From assembly GCA_018268695.1 (NCBI GenBank), contig JAFDWD010000573.1, positions 1-5,430 of the forward strand: a DNA stretch of 5,430 nucleotides, written 5' to 3'. Positions 4,719 through 5,430 of the stretch are shown here, one piece after another. A model generated the notes under the pieces. That model was not told the origin of the DNA and did not search any database. It saw nothing but the letters and a program-made list of their open reading frames with translations. Each line of letters starts with the position of its first letter. Position 1 is the stretch's first letter. This DNA is from Actinomycetota bacterium. GTDB lineage: Bacteria; Actinomycetota; Thermoleophilia; Solirubrobacterales; 70-9. The position numbers were made by a program, and so were the translations under genes.

Positions 4719-5430
4719 CTAATCGACCCAGACGACCTCGTCGCGGGCGGGTCCGACACCGGCGATCTTGATCGGCACGCCGACGAACTCGGCGATGAAC
4801 CCGAGGTAGTCGCGCGCCGCGGTGGGGAGGTCGGCGAAAGCTTTGCAGCCGGTGATGTCCTCGTCGAAGCCCGGGAGCTCCTCGTACTCGGCGGTGGCCG
4901 AGTGGAGGATCGACTGGTGGTACGGGAACTCCTCGAGGATCGCGCCTTCCTTGGAGCGGTAGCGCACCGCGACGCGGAGCGGGCCGATGCCGCTGAGGAC
5001 GTCGAGCTTGGTGATCGCCAGCGCGTCCATCCGATTGAGGCGGACGGCGTAGCGGAGGCCGACCAGGTCCATCCAACCGGCGCGTCGGCGGCGGCCGGTG
5101 GTGGTGCCGTACTCGTGGCCCTGGTCGATGATCTGGTCGCCGATCTCGTCGTGGAGCTCGGTCGGGAACGGGCCCGCCCCGACCCGGGTCGAGTACGCCT
5201 TGGCGATCCCCCACACTTCGTCGATGTCGGTCGGGCCGACGCCGGCGCCCACGGTCGCCGCGCCGGCGATCGGGTTGGACGAGGTGACGAAGGGATAGGT
5301 CCCGTGGTCGAGGTCCAGGAGCGTCGCCTGGGCGCCCTCGAAGATCACCGTCTCCTTGCGGTCGAGCGCGTCCCAGCAGAGCTTCGCGGTGTCGGCGATG
5401 TGGGGCTCGAGCCGGTGGCCGTAGGCGACG
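4719..5430 (-). CDS. purA: Adenylosuccinate synthetase, C-terminal part (5' end outside window)
   Basis: The frame is open to the right edge and gives the last 236 residues of an enzyme usually about 420-430 long. The GTG at 5348 is an internal Val, since family sequence continues upstream of it. PurA joins IMP and aspartate at the cost of GTP to give adenylosuccinate, the first step from IMP to AMP, in the cytoplasm. Visible family motifs, in visible-residue numbers: VIFEGAQATLLDLDHGTYPFVTSSN (28-52), GAGVGP (61-66), KAYSTRVGAGPFPTE (77-91, IMP-site Arg), GTTTGRRRRAGWMD (108-121, aspartate/IMP arginines), TKLDVL (140-145, guanine-binding Lys-x-Asp) and the C-terminal GVPIKIAGVGPARDE (217-231). 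The common FEGAQGTLLD reads FEGAQATLLD here. All key C-terminal residues are kept, so the enzyme should be active. The missing half holds the GTP P-loop and catalytic Asp/His. Its promoter lies off the window; the TetR-family gene follows on the same strand. Confidence 0.97.
   Translation of the reverse strand, partial: VAYGHRLEPHIADTAKLCWDALDRKETVIFEGAQATLLDLDHGTYPFVTSSNPIAGAATVGAGVGPTDIDEVWGIAKAYSTRVGAGPFPTELHDEIGDQIIDQGHEYGTTTGRRRRAGWMDLVGLRYAVRLNRMDALAITKLDVLSGIGPLRVAVRYRSKEGAILEEFPYHQSILHSATAEYEELPGFDEDITGCKAFADLPTAARDYLGFIAEFVGVPIKIAGVGPARDEVVWVD

Noticed and set aside
4519..5214. Minus-strand open frame overlapping purA and the TetR leader
   Set aside because: It reads as an Arg/Pro-rich shadow of purA in another frame; purA motifs are unambiguous in the real frame.

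Overview
The window is a high-GC chromosomal segment, most likely from an actinobacterium of the class Thermoleophilia (Solirubrobacterales-like). This is inferred from three things: high GC with GTG and TTG starts, a tandem-domain TetR regulator and a C40 peptidase of a style I associate with that group, and a YbhB-like protein with a lineage-type degenerate pocket. No sequence search was possible, so the taxonomy is a judgement. The window holds six protein genes, two of them cut by the edges. I see no RNA genes, insertion sequences, phage genes or CRISPR arrays.

Layout, left to right. A plus-strand gene (1-680, 5' end missing) encodes a charged linker followed by a PEBP/YbhB-like domain. 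It converges on a minus-strand block. In transcription order, starting at the right edge, that block is: purA (adenylosuccinate synthetase, N-terminus missing, ends at 4719); a double-TetR regulator (4556 to 3339, TTG start with a strong Shine-Dalgarno); an uncharacterised secreted four-cysteine protein (3158 to 2385) followed by a strong hairpin terminator; a two-lobed GNAT acetyltransferase (2199 to 1369, GTG start) with a near-consensus promoter; and a secreted NlpC/P60 peptidase (1292 to 711, GTG start). All gaps between genes are under 185 bases.

The genes do not form one obvious pathway. purA is housekeeping (AMP synthesis). The TetR-like gene has its own candidate promoter, with a dyad over the -10 and a pair of direct repeats 60 bp apart, which fits autoregulation. 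The acetyltransferase and the NlpC/P60 gene may share a transcript (76-base gap). The secreted protein looks like a single-gene unit. At least two products are exported, and the PEBP-like protein may be tethered, but its N-terminus is off the window.

Nothing here amounts to a clearly new multi-gene system. The items most worth a second look are the regulatory DNA in front of the TetR gene, the TTGAGTA-N9-TACTCAA dyad upstream of the acetyltransferase promoter, the altered binding pocket of the PEBP-like protein, and the unassigned four-cysteine secreted protein.
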